In this document: piece after piece, positions 23,001 to 34,844 of the stretch
How positions within the stretch are numbered: position 1 is the stretch's first letter
How the letters are laid out: every line of letters begins with the position of its first letter
DNA from: Armigeres subalbatus
Lineage: Eukaryota > Arthropoda > Insecta > Diptera > Culicidae
NCBI RefSeq assembly: GCF_024139115.2
Contig: NC_085139.1
Coordinates: 107,051,935 to 107,115,934, forward strand
DNA length: 64,000 nucleotides
Direction of reading: 5' to 3'
Position numbers and translations under genes: made by a program
Notes under the pieces: model-generated
What the model was told of the DNA's origin: nothing
Seen by the model: the letters and a program-made list of their open reading frames with translations, nothing else
Databases searched by the model: none

Positions 23001-23860
23001 ATGTCAATTGCAACAACAGATATTTCACTGATGGTTCTCGCATTAACGGATTTACTGGCTTCGGTGTTTTCAATGTAACTTCAACCACCTTCCGAAAACT
23101 TCAGGAACCGTGTTCGGTTTATGTTGCTGAGCTGGCAGCAATTAACTTCGCTTTGGGGATAATTTCCAATCAGCACGTAGACCATTATTTCATCTTCTCG
23201 GATAGTCTTAGTTCTATCGAGGCACTCCGGTCGATGAAACCTGTTAAGCACGCATCTTACTTTCTTACAAACATAAGAGAGCAGATGCGTGTTTTGGTCG
23301 AAAGATCATTCAAGATTACCATTGTTTGGGTCCCTTCTCACTGCTCAATCTACGGCAATGAGAAGGCAGACTCGCTGGCAAAGGTGGGCGCACAGGAAGG
23401 TGAGGTTTATGATAGACAATTCTCGAGCAACGAGTTTTTCCCATTAGTCCGTCAGAGTACTCTTCAAAGTTGGCAAAGAAATTGGACACACAACGAACTT
23501 GGACGGTGGCTATTTTCTATAGTTCCAAAAGTTTCTGGGCGAGCGTGGTTCAGAGGTGAGGACTTAAGTCGAGGCTTCATTCGCGTTATGTCAAGACTTA
23601 TGTCTAATCACTATTCACTAAACGCACATCTGTACAGAATAAACCTTGTCGACAGCAACTTATGTAGGTGCGGAGCCGGTTATGATGACATCGATCACGT
23701 AGTTTGGTTCTGCTCGGAAAACGACGTCTCCAGAGAGCAATTATTGGATACCCTAGTGGACCGAGGTAAACAAACCTTCCAGGAGATAAGAGGTGTTTTG
23801 CGGATCGTGATGTGGTCTATATGCAAGCCATTTATAGTTTTCTTTGTTCCTCTGACATAA
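20036..23860 (+). pseudogene. retrotransposon ORF2 (endonuclease, reverse transcriptase, RNase H), with several breaks
   Basis: Polyprotein of the 18524-24259 element. The endonuclease starts near 20225 (LQWNCHSLKNKLD, then CETWL) and continues with ILGDMNAHG (about 20597) and GSDHMPIAT (about 20824). RT follows from about 21600, with IQKPGKP, SYRPIAML, FLDIKGAFDS (near 21893), GLPQGSCLSPLLYN (near 22061) and LADDAVVSL (near 22159). RNase H has YFTDGSRI (about 23023), the conserved EL, SDSLSSIEAL and WVPSHCSIYGNEKAD (about 23328-23372). Breaks: frameshifts near 20455 and 20580, a one-base loss probably in the A-run 21218-21226, and an in-frame TAA at 22010-22012, after which the same frame stays open for 615 codons to 23860. 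The few lesions imply a fairly recent insertion. Confidence 0.85.
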
Positions 23861-25234
23861 AAAGTCTAATACTTTTGTTTTTTCTTTTCTTCAAAGTTTT
23901 TTTGTGTTGTCTCTGTCGTTCTGTCCCGTAGAGCACCGTAGCTCTGGCCGTCCGGAAGATGCTCCCATTCGAACCATTCTTCGAGCACGACAATACACCT
24001 AATCGTCCTCGACGCCAAATGACTGGATGAGCTCCTGAAATTCCTTGATTATGATAATTCCCTGATTCCCGAATCCTAATATCCGTCCATCCTTAAACAT
24101 TGTAAACCTAACCTCGAGTCACCACGAGTACGTTGGCTTATTTCCCTCTCTTACTAATTTAATAATAAGATTATGTTGATTGTACATATCTCAAAGAAAC
24201 GTGGCTCCGTAAAGTGTTATACACGCCTGAGCCTACCAAATAAACGAAATTGGAAAAAAAAGCATTAAAGTAGCTCTACATACGTAGGGTGACCATATGA
24301 TATCCTAAAGGAGGACATGTCCTCCTTTTTCATTAAAAATCAGATGTCCTCCTTTTGGGCTAAAATGTCCTCCTTTTTGAAAATTTTGAGATAACAGTTG
24401 CATGAATAACCATTTCTGAAGATATTCTAGTTTAACAAACAATAATTCAAAAGAGATCCATTCGCAAACAAAACGTTGCACACTTTAGCGTTTATGCTTC
24501 CAAATCTGAAACATTTTCATCCATGACTTAGTATGGTATTAAAGACGACTGGAAATAGTTTTCATGTAAGAATTACGGCTATCTCAGTCTTAAGACCCAT
24601 TAAACGGTTAACGTTTTTTCGGCCATTGGATAAGGCCTATTTCAAGAAAAAACCTTTTGTGAATGTTTTTCACTCATACATAAATAATGCTGTCAAAACT
24701 TGCATTTGACAATAAAAAAATCAGCTCAAAATAGAGCTTTTTAATTTTTTGACATCGGTGCACTGTTAACCTTTTAATGGTTTTTAAGACCGAGATAGCC
24801 GCATTAATACAATTTTCTTTCATGTTTTGAAAAAAAAATGAAAATATCGAAAATGAAATGCGTGAGTTACAGTAATACAGAAATATAAGAGGAGTTGGAA
24901 TACTGAGCAATGGATTAGGAAAAAGTGCAAATGCTTCTGATAAATTTCTTCGAGTAAACACCCATCGAACTGCCTTTTGAACGTACGATATGTTTCTTGA
25001 ATATGAGAGGCAAAGAGCAGCCGCCATGCCATGCCTTGAATGGAAATATCTAAAATGAAATATCTAAAACTGATCTGATTGAGTTTCTTCAGTTGAGAAC
25101 TTCGTGGTCAAGTAATTAACGATATCATTCTCAATAACATTCCTTAAATGTTCATCCTCAATGGCATTCCAAGAAAAAATAATCTCCTCTGGTCAACTAA
25201 GCATCTTGTGTTCGGTTCAACATCTTTTTCTTTA

Positions 25235-25430
25235 CAATGTTATGAAAACTCATATGTGAATATGTACGTTATGTGGAAGATATTGATTTGGAAAATGTAT
25301 TGGAGGTAACCACTTTGCCTTCGATGGGACTCGAACCCATGACCCTACAGTACGCTAGATTGGTGCTTCAACCAACTAAGCTACGAAGGACCTCCGTCGG
25401 TCCTTCGCAACCTAGCGGCTACTGAACGAG
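25235..25430 (-). repeat. tRNA-derived repeat, most complete copy in the window
   Basis: Minus-strand tRNA-like head followed by GGTTACCTCCAATACATTTT, ATATCTTCCACATAACGTAC and CACATATGAGTTTTCAT. The same tail occurs at 7310-7400, 44200-44275 and 53225-53283 (continuing at 53864-53905). The sequence before the head contains GAAGGACCGACGG, partly repeating the tRNA acceptor. Confidence 0.6.
25317..25390 (-). tRNA. tRNA-like sequence (pseudo-tRNA, SINE head)
   Basis: The minus strand folds partly as a tRNA: a 7-bp acceptor with 6 pairs, D-arm GCTT/AAGC, a perfect 5-bp T-stem around TTCGAGT. A-box (TAGCTTAGTTGG) and B-box (GGGTTCGAGTCCC) promoters are intact. Only three of five anticodon-stem pairs form; with that register the loop would read AGC. 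Because the same tail follows it here and at other copies, it is most likely the head of a tRNA-derived repeat rather than a working tRNA gene. Confidence 0.45.
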
Positions 25431-25688
25431 CTCGAGATTCCCAAATTGGACGCATAGTCAAATCACTCGCAATCCATTTCTCAAGCTAATACTTCCACAT
25501 GTGTATTGTACACGTCCACATTAGAGGAGCGTGAGTATTTAGAATGTCTGGCGGCTATACACATTCTTCATCAGAAACGGTACTGATCAAGTGAGGTTGT
25601 GTAAGCTATTTGCCAGTCGGTCGTCAAGCTCAGACCCAACCGCATTGCGTAGGCAAGAGCACGCAACTCAAGTTCAGTTCAATCAATC

Positions 25689-25978
25689 TTTTTCTTCTTC
25701 TTATTGGCATTATATCCCTACACTGGAACAGAGCCGCCACGCAGCTTAGTGTTCATTAAGCACTTCCACAGTTATTAACCGCGAGGTTTCTAAGCCATGT
25801 TACCATTTTTGCATTCGTATATCATGAGGCTAACACGATGATACTTTTATGCCCAGGGAAGTCGAGACAATTTCCAATCCGAAAATTGCCTAGACCGGCA
25901 CCGGGAATTGAACCCAGCCACCCTCAGCATGGTCTTGCTTTGAAGCCGCGCGTCTTACCACACGGCTAAGGAGGGCCC
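25689..25978 (-). mobile_element. Feilai-type tRNA-derived SINE
   Basis: On the minus strand it starts GGGCCCTCCTTAGCCGTGTG, with an A-box-like TTAGCCGTGTGG and a B-box GGTTCAATTCC. It ends with a CAATAAGAAGAAGAAA-type tail (25689-25710). Layout and head match the Feilai SINE described from Aedes aegypti as I remember it. It is the best single marker of the organism. Confidence 0.8.
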
Positions 25979-26792
25979 ACACGGTTCTACATAACAGAAC
26001 CTAATGTTCGGACAGTAATATATTCCAAAATTTCAGAATCATACACGAAGAATTTTTCTTGTTAAAATTCTGTGGAATACCGTCGAAATTGCCACCATAA
26101 TAATATGCAACATTTGTTCATTGCTGATTTTAAAATTAGTTGAAGCTCAAATCTTCCCATTATAAAAATGGTGCTGGTAGTTTATAACTCGAAAGTGATT
26201 TATATATACTATATTGAAACTGTTTTATTTGGAGATAATAAGGGTAAAAATATAATAACAAAGTAGAAGAAGATGTCGTATTTGCCTCGACTCACAAATA
26301 CTTCTTCTAATAGACTTTAATGTGCAAAATTATCTTAAATATAATATTCTTAATCATATTTAAAACCAAAAATCGATCGTCGTTTTTTATGTCCTCCTTT
26401 TTCAACCAAATGTCCTCCTTTTTCGCTACGATTTGGGTGAATTATCCTCCTTTGGAAAAATATCATATGGTCACCCTAGATAGGAGGAGATAGGAAATAT
26501 TCTTTTCTCATGACGTTTCGCCCGAATTCCCCTACTACTGTATGTATATGCTAAAAATATTCATATTCTTAGCTTTCTTTAATCATTCTATGTCGTAATT
26601 TACCATTAATATGTCAAATTTTCTCTGGAATAAATGCATATTGGACATGTTTTTGTTTACTTGTTTTATTTTTTACCACCCCCCCCCCTCGTACCTTCCA
26701 AGAGCTATCGGACATAAAATAAATTTAATATTTATATCGGCCTTTTCTGATATGCTTATTTGCCATAGGCATCAAAATAGGAAATACCACCG

Positions 26793-26823
26793 GAGACGAG
26801 CCAGCCTAGGGCTGAAAGAAAAA
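26793..26823 (+). repeat. GGAGACGAGCCAGCCTAGGGCTG motif (probable retroelement 3' end)
   Basis: The same motif recurs at 60502-60542 (+) and 30606-30640 (minus). It contains the small palindrome CAGCCTAGGGCTG and is followed by A-rich or TTAATAAA sequence, as expected for a conserved 3' end of a non-LTR element or a SINE. Confidence 0.5.
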
Positions 26824-26825
26824 AT

Positions 26826-27010
26826 ATTTTAGTTACTAGATAAAGATTGTCGCTTCGGTTCCCTTTGTTCTGCTATCTGAAACATGTGTGGTATCAAACT
26901 GTCAAATCGTATGTATTTTTCCTTCATTGACATTTAGATCCCCTATTCTCGCCAGCAAAAGATGTTCCGGACAACGACGACAGCGACAATCTTTATCTAG
27001 TAACTAAAAT
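26826..27010. mobile_element. 185-bp TIR element (ATTTTAGTTACTAGATAAAG ends)
   Basis: ATTTTAGTTACTAGATAAAG at 26826 continues through ATTGTCGCT and is inverted exactly at 26982-27010. A second, right-truncated copy is at 35435-35560. No coding capacity. Confidence 0.8.
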
Positions 27011-27477
27011 ATCTTTTGCTGAAATAAAGATAATAAAAAAAGGAAATTCCAAAGGAGTTTTCGGAAATTCCTGAGGAATTTTCAGATGATATTTTCGAAT
27101 GAACTCTTATAGTAATTTCCGAATGATTCCTCAAAGAACTTCGGAATGAATTTCTGAAGTGATTCCTGAAAAAAAAACTTAAAAGAATGTCCGTAGGCCT
27201 TTTAACTCAATTTCCAGAGGAATGTCCCAAGGAAAGAAAGAAAAAAAGTCTTGAAATTTGAAAGTATTCCTGGATGAAGTTATGAAGAGATTTTGTGGAA
27301 TTCCAAGATTTTCTTCCTAGAGTTCTCTGAAGGGACTTCTTGAGAAATTGCTGGAAGAATTTCTTTAGGAAATTCCTGAAATTATTGCTGATGATTTTTT
27401 TTTTAATGTGCGAAGGAATTCCTAAACCAAGTTTTGCAGGAATTCCTAAAGCAATTACAAATCAACAGTGTTTTACT

Positions 27478-28310
27478 CCCTTCAAACATTTTCAGTGTAC
27501 TTAAGAGATTTTTCTTCGATGAATTCAGTCATGTTTTCAGATTTTTTGTAATACGTCCATTTTTTTGAGAAAAACGGGTTTAAATTCACAACATTACGTA
27601 TTCTCATGGAAATTTGGTTTCTCTGCTCTGCAAAGTTAAATTTTGGCTTCTCACTTTGAAAAAAAGTGTGAATATCGTAGAATAGGCCTTGCAGAATGCA
27701 TATGATTCGTAGGATTTTATTTGGTTCGTACATTTGTTGTGAAAAATGGAATTTAATTTACAAAAGTACGTATTTTCTTGGAAACTTGGTTTCTTTGTTC
27801 GTTAAAGCTGAATTTTGGCATTTCACTTTGGGATTAAAATTTGCATTTCATAGAATGGGTTTTGCAGAATGGGTTATTGGATTTCATTTAGCATATTTGT
27901 GCATTCTTCAAAGCCCATCCTATGATATTTAAACTTTATTCACACAGGGAGATGCAGAGATTCAACTTTGCAGAGCAGAGAAACAAAATTTCTATGAAAA
28001 TACGTACATTTGTGAATTTAATTCCGTTTTTCACAACAAATGAACGTGCCAAAAAAAAAATCCCATAAACCACATACATTCTACAAGGCCCATTCTTCAA
28101 AATTCAAACTTTATTCTCAAAGTGAGGAACTGAAATTCAGCTTTGCAGAGGAGAGAAACCAAATTTCTATGAAAATACGTACTTTTGTGAATTAAAATCC
28201 GTTTATCAAAAAACTAGACGTGTTACAGAAAATCTGAATATGTATCTGAATTCAGCGTAAAAAAATCTATTGAGTACATTGAAAATGGTTGAAGGGAGCG
28301 AAAAAAAGTT
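27478..28310. mobile_element. fold-back element with duplicated arms
   Basis: 27480-27715 is the inverse of about 28080-28310. Inside it, 27735-27830 is the inverse of about 27955-28055, and these inner arms resemble the outer ones (shared blocks: ACGTATTTTCTTGGAAA, TTGGTTTCTCTGCTCTGCAA). The structure is thus A-B-B'-A', with A and B similar. Confidence 0.65.
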
Positions 28311-28626
28311 CAATTTTGTTGGATAGTGTTACCAAAAGAAATCAAGAAAAAAAAATTCAAATGAATTCTCCGGAATGAATTTCGGATGATTTACCTGGAA
28401 CAATTTCCGTAGATATTTTCGAAGAATTGTCCGTATGAATATCGATCAAATTTCCAAAAGAATTTCTAAAATAATTTCTAAAGAAACTGCTTAAAGAATT
28501 CGTTGAGGAATTTTTTAAATAGTTTTCGAAGAAATTTAGGAATGAATTTCCAAAGAAATTCTGAAGACGCAAATATTCCTTAAAGATTTTTGTAAGGTTT
28601 TCATATAGGAATTTTTGAAAGAATTC

Positions 28627-28733
28627 TTTAGAGCATAGATTCCTAAAATTGGTGGGTCGCGACCCCCTTCCATAAGATTTACACAGGCCGGGAGGCCCAC
28701 CACTTTGAGAAACTATGCTTTAAAGAAATCCTG
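28627..28733. mobile_element. 107-bp TIR element (TTTAGAGCATAGATTC ends)
   Basis: TTTAGAGCATAGATTCCTAA and GGTGGG on the left are inverted on the right as CCCACCACTTTGAGAAACTATGCTTTAAA. Central GGTCGCGACCC is itself palindromic. Confidence 0.6.
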
Positions 28734-29345
28734 AAGGAATTCTTAGAATCCCTTCTTTAAATTTTCGAAGGAATATCTTGATGCATTTCCAAAATAATTC
28801 CTGGATCCATTTTTTAACTAATTCTTCAAAAAACCCTTGAAGAAATTTCGGAGGATTTACGAATGGAATGAAATGGAATAACTAGAGGAATTTCTGAAAG
28901 TATTGCTAAAGAAATTTCTGAAGGAATTTCCGCAAGAGTTTCTGGAAGAATTCTTAAACAAAAATTTAAGAAAATTTTGGGAGAATTCCTTGAGTAGTTT
29001 CTGAAGGTATTTCTATATTCATTTGCGGAAGATTTTTGTAGAAGTCCCCTAAGGAATTTTGTAATGAATCACTGGAGGAATTTCCGATGGAATTCCTATA
29101 GGAATTTTTGATGTTATGCCTGCATGAAATTCTGGATGACCCACCAAATTAATTCATTAATCTCTTCGAGATTTCCAAATTTCCAAAGAATTGTTGAGAA
29201 TATCTGAAGAAATATGACGATGGAACGACTGAAATCCCGATAGACATTTTCTTTAATAATTCCTTCAGATATTCTGAATTCTTTTCGAAAACCTACTCAA
29301 CTTGTTCTTTAGAAATTCCTTCAAGAATTTATTTAGAAATTTCTC

Positions 29346-30944
29346 CAAATAGTTTGTTTGGACTTTCTTTCTTACCACTTTCTTACGCCCTATCTCCTAC
29401 CTCATCTTTCTCCCACTTTGCTTACCCCTGTTTCTTCCTGTCGTTAGTCCAGACTGCTACAAAATGGCCACTGAACACTGTCGGCTGGCTTGTAGCACTG
29501 GGGGTAGCTACTTGGTTAATCAGACACCGGATTTTCACACAATGAGGATTTTCACGCAGTCTCCAGGTTGGTAGTTCCAGAAACTACCACGTCGTTAACG
29601 CCGACACCAATTTCAACGCTAAAACACGGGGGTCCTGGATGATTCCGAATAGGGTTTCTTACCCCATTCCCGGCCTAACATGCGTACGACTGCATTATTT
29701 AATTGATATTTATGACAGGAAGCAACTTTTCCTGAATTTTGTGGGCTGTATAATACTGCAATGGGGTTCACTTCTGCTTAAAAAATTGCTATTCGTGCTA
29801 AATATCGTTCAAAAAAGCTTTTATTTGATTTAAAATAACGAGGTGCAGCACTCATTTCAGTCATAGCGATTTGCCATTCCGGCACACGTAAAACCAGTTC
29901 CCGGCCTAAACAAAATTTTACTCGATCTCTCAACATTTTACTCTCATTCTCTCTCGGGACGGTAGAAAATGAGACGTAAACAAAAATATGCACGTTCCAC
30001 GACAACAAGATGCCAGATGGTATTATTCATAATCATTTTTATTTGGTTGAGAAGATATATTTACTCATCCAAATTCCTTCCAAACACTTAAAAACAATAT
30101 TCTTCTCACCTTTTGAAATCGAGAGAATTATAAATAACATGATAGTGTCAACGTATTAGCAGTTTTCCTGTTAACGATGAAGGATCATTTTCATACTTCT
30201 GGCCTTTTGGCAGCACGGGGCGGCTAGAAGTTCTTGGGCCGAGGTGATTTTTTGTTCGGTTTGAGAATAAATTTTCAAATGTATTCTTATATGTTTAAAT
30301 AAGTTCTAGTGAAACAAACTAATAGGAAGAATTGAAGTGCGTGTGTTTAGAATTATGGTGTGGCGATTAACAACTTAAAGCAATGGTTAAATCGGGTCCA
30401 TAGGCCCAAGTAGTGATTTACCCTATTTACTTCTTGTTTCACGCTCTAATATCGCTAATATTGCTTTAAAATAGTTTAAGTAATTTCCTTTATCGGAACT
30501 GGTAGTCGCATTCACGTCCTTCTTAAACAAAAGTAGCGAACTAATGGTTCTTGCGACGGCTGTTATGTCGCTCAACTCGATAACCAGGAATTTATTTTAT
30601 TGTCTTTATCAAGGAGACTTTAAGCCCTAGGCTGGCTCGTGTCCGAACCAGGAACTCATTAACCCATCCAGCTAATGTCCCATGGTTTCCTCGACTTTAC
30701 CACCCACAATGACTGACTATTAATAACCTTTTTTATGGCGTCGGGTAGTGAGTAGCGGAACTATCGTGATGTGGTTGCGTTCTGCGCAGTGGGTGTTGGG
30801 TGGTTTCCAGTATACATATTTAAACAGTTTCTTGTTATTTTTATACAACACTCTGAATTACGATACACAAAAGCACGAAAACCTCAAAGGTCTTAGACAG
30901 ATCAACACACCACTAGTTACAATTTCTTTTTCCACAAATTCTTT
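29346..30944. other. no gene recognised
   Basis: Mixed sequence with short open frames only (29354-29545, 29639-29833). The minus-strand copy of the GAGCCAGCCTAGGGCTTAAAG-type motif lies at 30606-30640. Nothing else could be assigned. Confidence 0.4.
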
Positions 30945-31870
30945 CGAGAAATTTCTAACATTCCACCAGTAGTTCCCATAACAATTTCCGTAGAATTTTC
31001 CAAAAGGTTTTCTAAATAGATTCCTAAAATAATTCGTAAAGAAGTTTCCAAATGAATTTACGAAATTTTCCTCTTATTTCTTCTTTGAATTTTCGAATGA
31101 TGAATTTCCAAAGAAATTTCTGTATTTATCTCCAGAGTCATTTCCGGAGTTTTTTTTACGAAATACTTAGAGGAAATTTCCAAAGAATTCTGTCCAGGAA
31201 TGTCCAAAGAAATTCATGCAGAAATTTAAAACTTATAATTTGGAAATTCCGTTGGAAAATTAACCTATGATTTTGTTTAGAAGTTCCTTTTTTCTTCTGA
31301 AATACCTATGGAAAATCCTTTGATAATTCTTCTAGGAATCCTTAAGGAAATTGTTTTAAGAATACATTCGGAAACTTCATTAGGAACATCTTTGGGAAGT
31401 CCATTTTTTCGGATATTCTCTTCTAAACATTTCTTTAGGATTTACTTTCGAAATTTCCGGAAAAAAATGTTTCAGCAAAGTTTTCGGAATAATTCCTGCA
31501 GGAATTTTGAATTCTTTTGCTAAAAGGAAAAGGAAGTTTCGAAGGAGTCTCTTAAAGAATGTTTAAAATGGAATCCCTGGCGTAATTTACTCTGTTATTC
31601 TTGGAGGGCATTCCAACATTTTCTGAAGGATTTTCAGCAAAAAATGTCGAAAAAATTTCTGGAGAAATTTCGGAATGAATACCAGAAGGAATTTCCAAAG
31701 GAAACCTGGAACATTTTCCATAGGAATTTCTGGAAAAAAAACTGCATGAGAAATTCCCGATGGAATTCTTACAGGAATTCACGAAAGAATTTCATTAAGA
31801 TTATCCGGAAACAATGTCTATTAAAATTTCCAAGGAAATACCTAGATTTCTCAAAAAAATCTTTCGAAAA
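30945..31870. repeat. degenerate GAATTCC/GGAATTTC array
   Basis: Same word composition as 27040-29345 (AGAAATTTCTAAC, GGAATTTCTGGAA, AATTCCTGCAGGAATT). The open frames here (31052-31270, 31308-31523, 31644-31988, minus 31552-31782) are Phe/Asn/Arg-rich products of the repeat. Confidence 0.65.
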
Positions 31871-34840
31871 ACATTTGATGTTTACTATTTGTATGGTACG
31901 GAATCTCTTGAAGAACGCTTTGATTTTAGTGAGGCCAAGATACAATAATTATTATTATGTGGTTGAATATTCATACTCACCAAAATAAAAAGGGAAAATA
32001 GTTCATAACCTACATATATTTCTTCAAACAAATTGACAAATTGCAAAATATATGTATCAATTTTACGAGGAATACTTATACTGATTACTTCGACAGCCTC
32101 AATTAGCATGCAATCCCTACTCCTAACATCGTAAATGAAGTCAACCACAGTAGCGCAAACCACAATTGCGGAAAATTCGTTTACCAAAATGAAGACGAGG
32201 TCCCTAATTCCAGGTTTACTCAAACTAGAAAGTGCAATCCGATACGACCTGCGAGTTAAATCCCTCTTTTGCAACGTCGTCGTAATGCAACCGAGATTCG
32301 TCGGATCGAACCGCGGGGTGGGGAGGAGCTTCGATGTCTTGCAAGGCTATGTCCGGAACTTAAGCACGGAAAGGCTTCATTGACCGGAGCGATATCAATA
32401 TCCTGTCACCACAACTTTAAAGGGATACAGTTGACACTTCGAAGCGGCGGGGTCATTTGCGTTTCAATAGTGCAATGGCAAAACATTATTGAGACATACA
32501 ATTTACGGAACTTGTGCGACTTTGATGCAAAAGAACGACAGAATGGAAGTTGGTTCGTGTTCCTTTCCTAGCGACAATTTTACTTCTTGAGGCGATCGTT
32601 CGTTGTAAGAGCATGGAACGTGGCTGCGCAGCGTGGATGAACTTTTTTTGGGTAAATTGATACTGTTCCCTTACACTATTGGATTGATATTGATATTTGT
32701 GTGTTATATGATTATTTTTGAAATAAATTGGCATCGTTTTGATATTATTTCAAAACAAAACGATTTTTCATGAACGGAAAATTTTAACATAACATACTTC
32801 TAACACAGTCTTTCGTATCGATACATTTGAGATCCACATCAGACAGAATCACAAATCAATCACATTCTGATTGATAGGCGGCGGTGGCGCTTCTCCAGCA
32901 TTATTGATCGACAACTCGTCAGGATCTGTTGTAGTGCAGACGTCGACTCTGACAACTATTTAGTGATAGTGTCGGTTTGTAGCAACATGTCTAACCGCTA
33001 GGCTTAGGAAGCACTGTCTGCAATTCATCCTAATGGAACTAGAATCGGAACAACTACATACATTTAAGGGCAGTATAAAGGTACATTACCATTTGTTGTG
33101 ACCTAATCGAATCGGCATGCAATGTTTTGAGACGAGAATTATGATTATTAGCTTTCTAAATTTTCCCTTCACTTAAGTGTACAAGAAATCAAAATTATCA
33201 TTTTGAAATTGTTCCAAACGAATGGTAAAGCCGTAAGGGAAACCTCGAGCTCAAATATTGCACGCCCAATCGGTGCTTTTCCAAATGTGATAATTCAACC
33301 GATGATCATTCATAGATTGCGTTGAAGCGATTAAAATCCCCCCCGACCAGGCTCGGTACTAACGTTGGCTAGACTTGCGATGAGGAAATGCTCTTAAACG
33401 TGTGAACAAATCGCAAACAGAGAAAGAGAGAGAGACGGTATAGGAGGGGCTTAACGCAGACACATGCAATCAAATTATGCTCGGGAAGCGACTTTCCTGC
33501 CAACGAAAGTGGAAAATGCTCTCCTCTGCGGCATCTGTGGGAGGAAAATCCGGCGACAAGTTTCTGCTCGTAGGGATCTGCACGCTTAAAATTCGCAACG
33601 CTATGTGATGTCATCTGATTTTAACGGAGTCGAAAGTATAAATACACAATACAAATTGCTTAAGTCTAAATTTAAAAACTAAAAAAAAGTGTTTTCCCTA
33701 TATTTTATCACTTACCAATTTATCGCCACGCGATTTTGAAAACCCATATCCCGGTTTTAAGTGGATGTATACTGCAAGTAAGCATGCGGTGTGATAATTT
33801 TACATTTTTTTTACTTCTTTTGCTGTTCAAACAGAGATTTGCCACTCAAATCATTTTCTGTATTACGTGGATATTACGTTCAATTAAACATCGTTGTATA
33901 GTAAAAAATGAGACAATATTCTCCGATGTTCACCTCAAATATACATATGCATACTACTTTAATTAATTATGAAGATAGATCAAAACCATCTGTCGAAACA
34001 AAAACAATCTAAATAGTGAAAACTATTAAATGAGATTCGTTCAAAAAATGTCCGTACCTATGATGAGTCTCGTTTGACGCATTTCAAGCGTGCACGAAGG
34101 ACAACAAAGGGAGCATTTTATGAGGGAAACTGTGTGGGTGGGTGGATGGAAACGCCGACAAACATGGTAATTGTATAACAATAACAATCCACACTAGGCA
34201 TTATAACAATAAAGGAATTACGTTCAGTGGTGAATAAAATTCCGCATTGTTCTTGATTTCCGGCGAACGGTTTTACACTCGAGTGGAGAAATGAGTTGAA
34301 GCGATATTTGGGATTTGTCTACCGAGATGTTTCGGGGTTCGTCGTTGCACTTGCATGAATGGGATGAAAAAAACGGATTGCGATATAACGTTATTCGCAA
34401 TCACCAATATGAATGCTTGTGAACTGATTTGAAATTTTGGATGATTATAACGATTCGGGTAGGTAAAAAAGGTTATTGTTCGCTGCAATGATTAGAGGCA
34501 AAACATAATAAGCTTTCACAATTTCGTGACGACAATTTTACGCAATTTCCCATTTTTGTATTTGTAGTTTGAGATTTACATAGTAATATCGGTAGTTACT
34601 AAAGATTAGACCAACAAGATTGTCACAGCAGGTCACAGCATTCCATTGAATAAAGTCACTTTCGTGAACCAAAATAATTATTATGCAAAGAAATAGGTAG
34701 CACTCCCGCACAGCAAGGATATTCGAGAAATGTTACTGTCTTCCAAGCAATCGGCTATATCAAGGATAACACTGCACGTTCTTTAGAAGAAGGTTGTGAT
34801 CGTCATAAGACAGAGAGCACGATGGGGTACGTGACCCACC
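31871..34840. other. largely non-repetitive intronic sequence, no gene recognised
   Basis: Short frames at 31885-32274 (minus, hydrophobic), 32135-32571 (+) and 33369-33614 (minus) match no family I know and have no convincing splice structure. Composition is closer to single-copy DNA than the flanking arrays, so this is the main candidate region for intronic regulation of rough. Confidence 0.4.
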
Positions 34841-34844
34841 AAAT

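Larger units (their letters stand above)
18524..24259 (+). mobile_element. full-length but inactive RNase H-bearing non-LTR retrotransposon (LOA/Lian-like)
   Basis: A 5.7-kb element bounded by a 12-bp target duplication, aagcattaaagt, at 18512-18523 and 24260-24271. Order: 5' UTR, gag-like ORF1, ORF2 with apurinic-type endonuclease, reverse transcriptase and RNase H, then about 400 bp of 3' UTR ending in an A-run (24254-24260). The LADD catalytic box, the GLPQGSCLSPLLYN block and the terminal RNase H fit the LOA group (Lian type); the I clade is the alternative. Confidence 0.8.
24285..26478. mobile_element. 2.2-kb TIR element (TAGGGTGACCATATGATA ends)
   Basis: TAGGGTGACCATATGATA at 24285 is inverted at 26461-26478, with an apparent TA target. 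Immediately inside both ends lie repeated ATGTCCTCCTTTTT-type motifs (24317-24380 and 26388-26450). It starts only 13 bp after the target duplication of the Lian-like element. No transposase frame was found. It carries a tRNA-like sequence and a Feilai SINE as passengers. Confidence 0.75.
27040..29345. repeat. degenerate GAATTCC/GGAATTTC array
   Basis: Hundreds of imperfect words such as GGAATTCCTGAAG, GAATTTCTGGAAG and AATTTCCGAAGG, spaced roughly 12-20 bp, in both orientations. Interrupted by the fold-back element at 27478-28310 and the short element at 28627-28733. Related arrays lie at 30945-31870, 34845-35340, 44505-44600 and 45180-46390. No coding capacity. Confidence 0.7.

Noticed and set aside
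25850..25978. Possible tRNA gene on the minus strand
   Set aside because: It is the head of the Feilai-type SINE, followed by the SINE body and tail.
31885..32274. 129-codon minus-strand hydrophobic frame, considered as a chemoreceptor fragment
   Set aside because: No conserved receptor motif that I can point to and no neighbouring exons.
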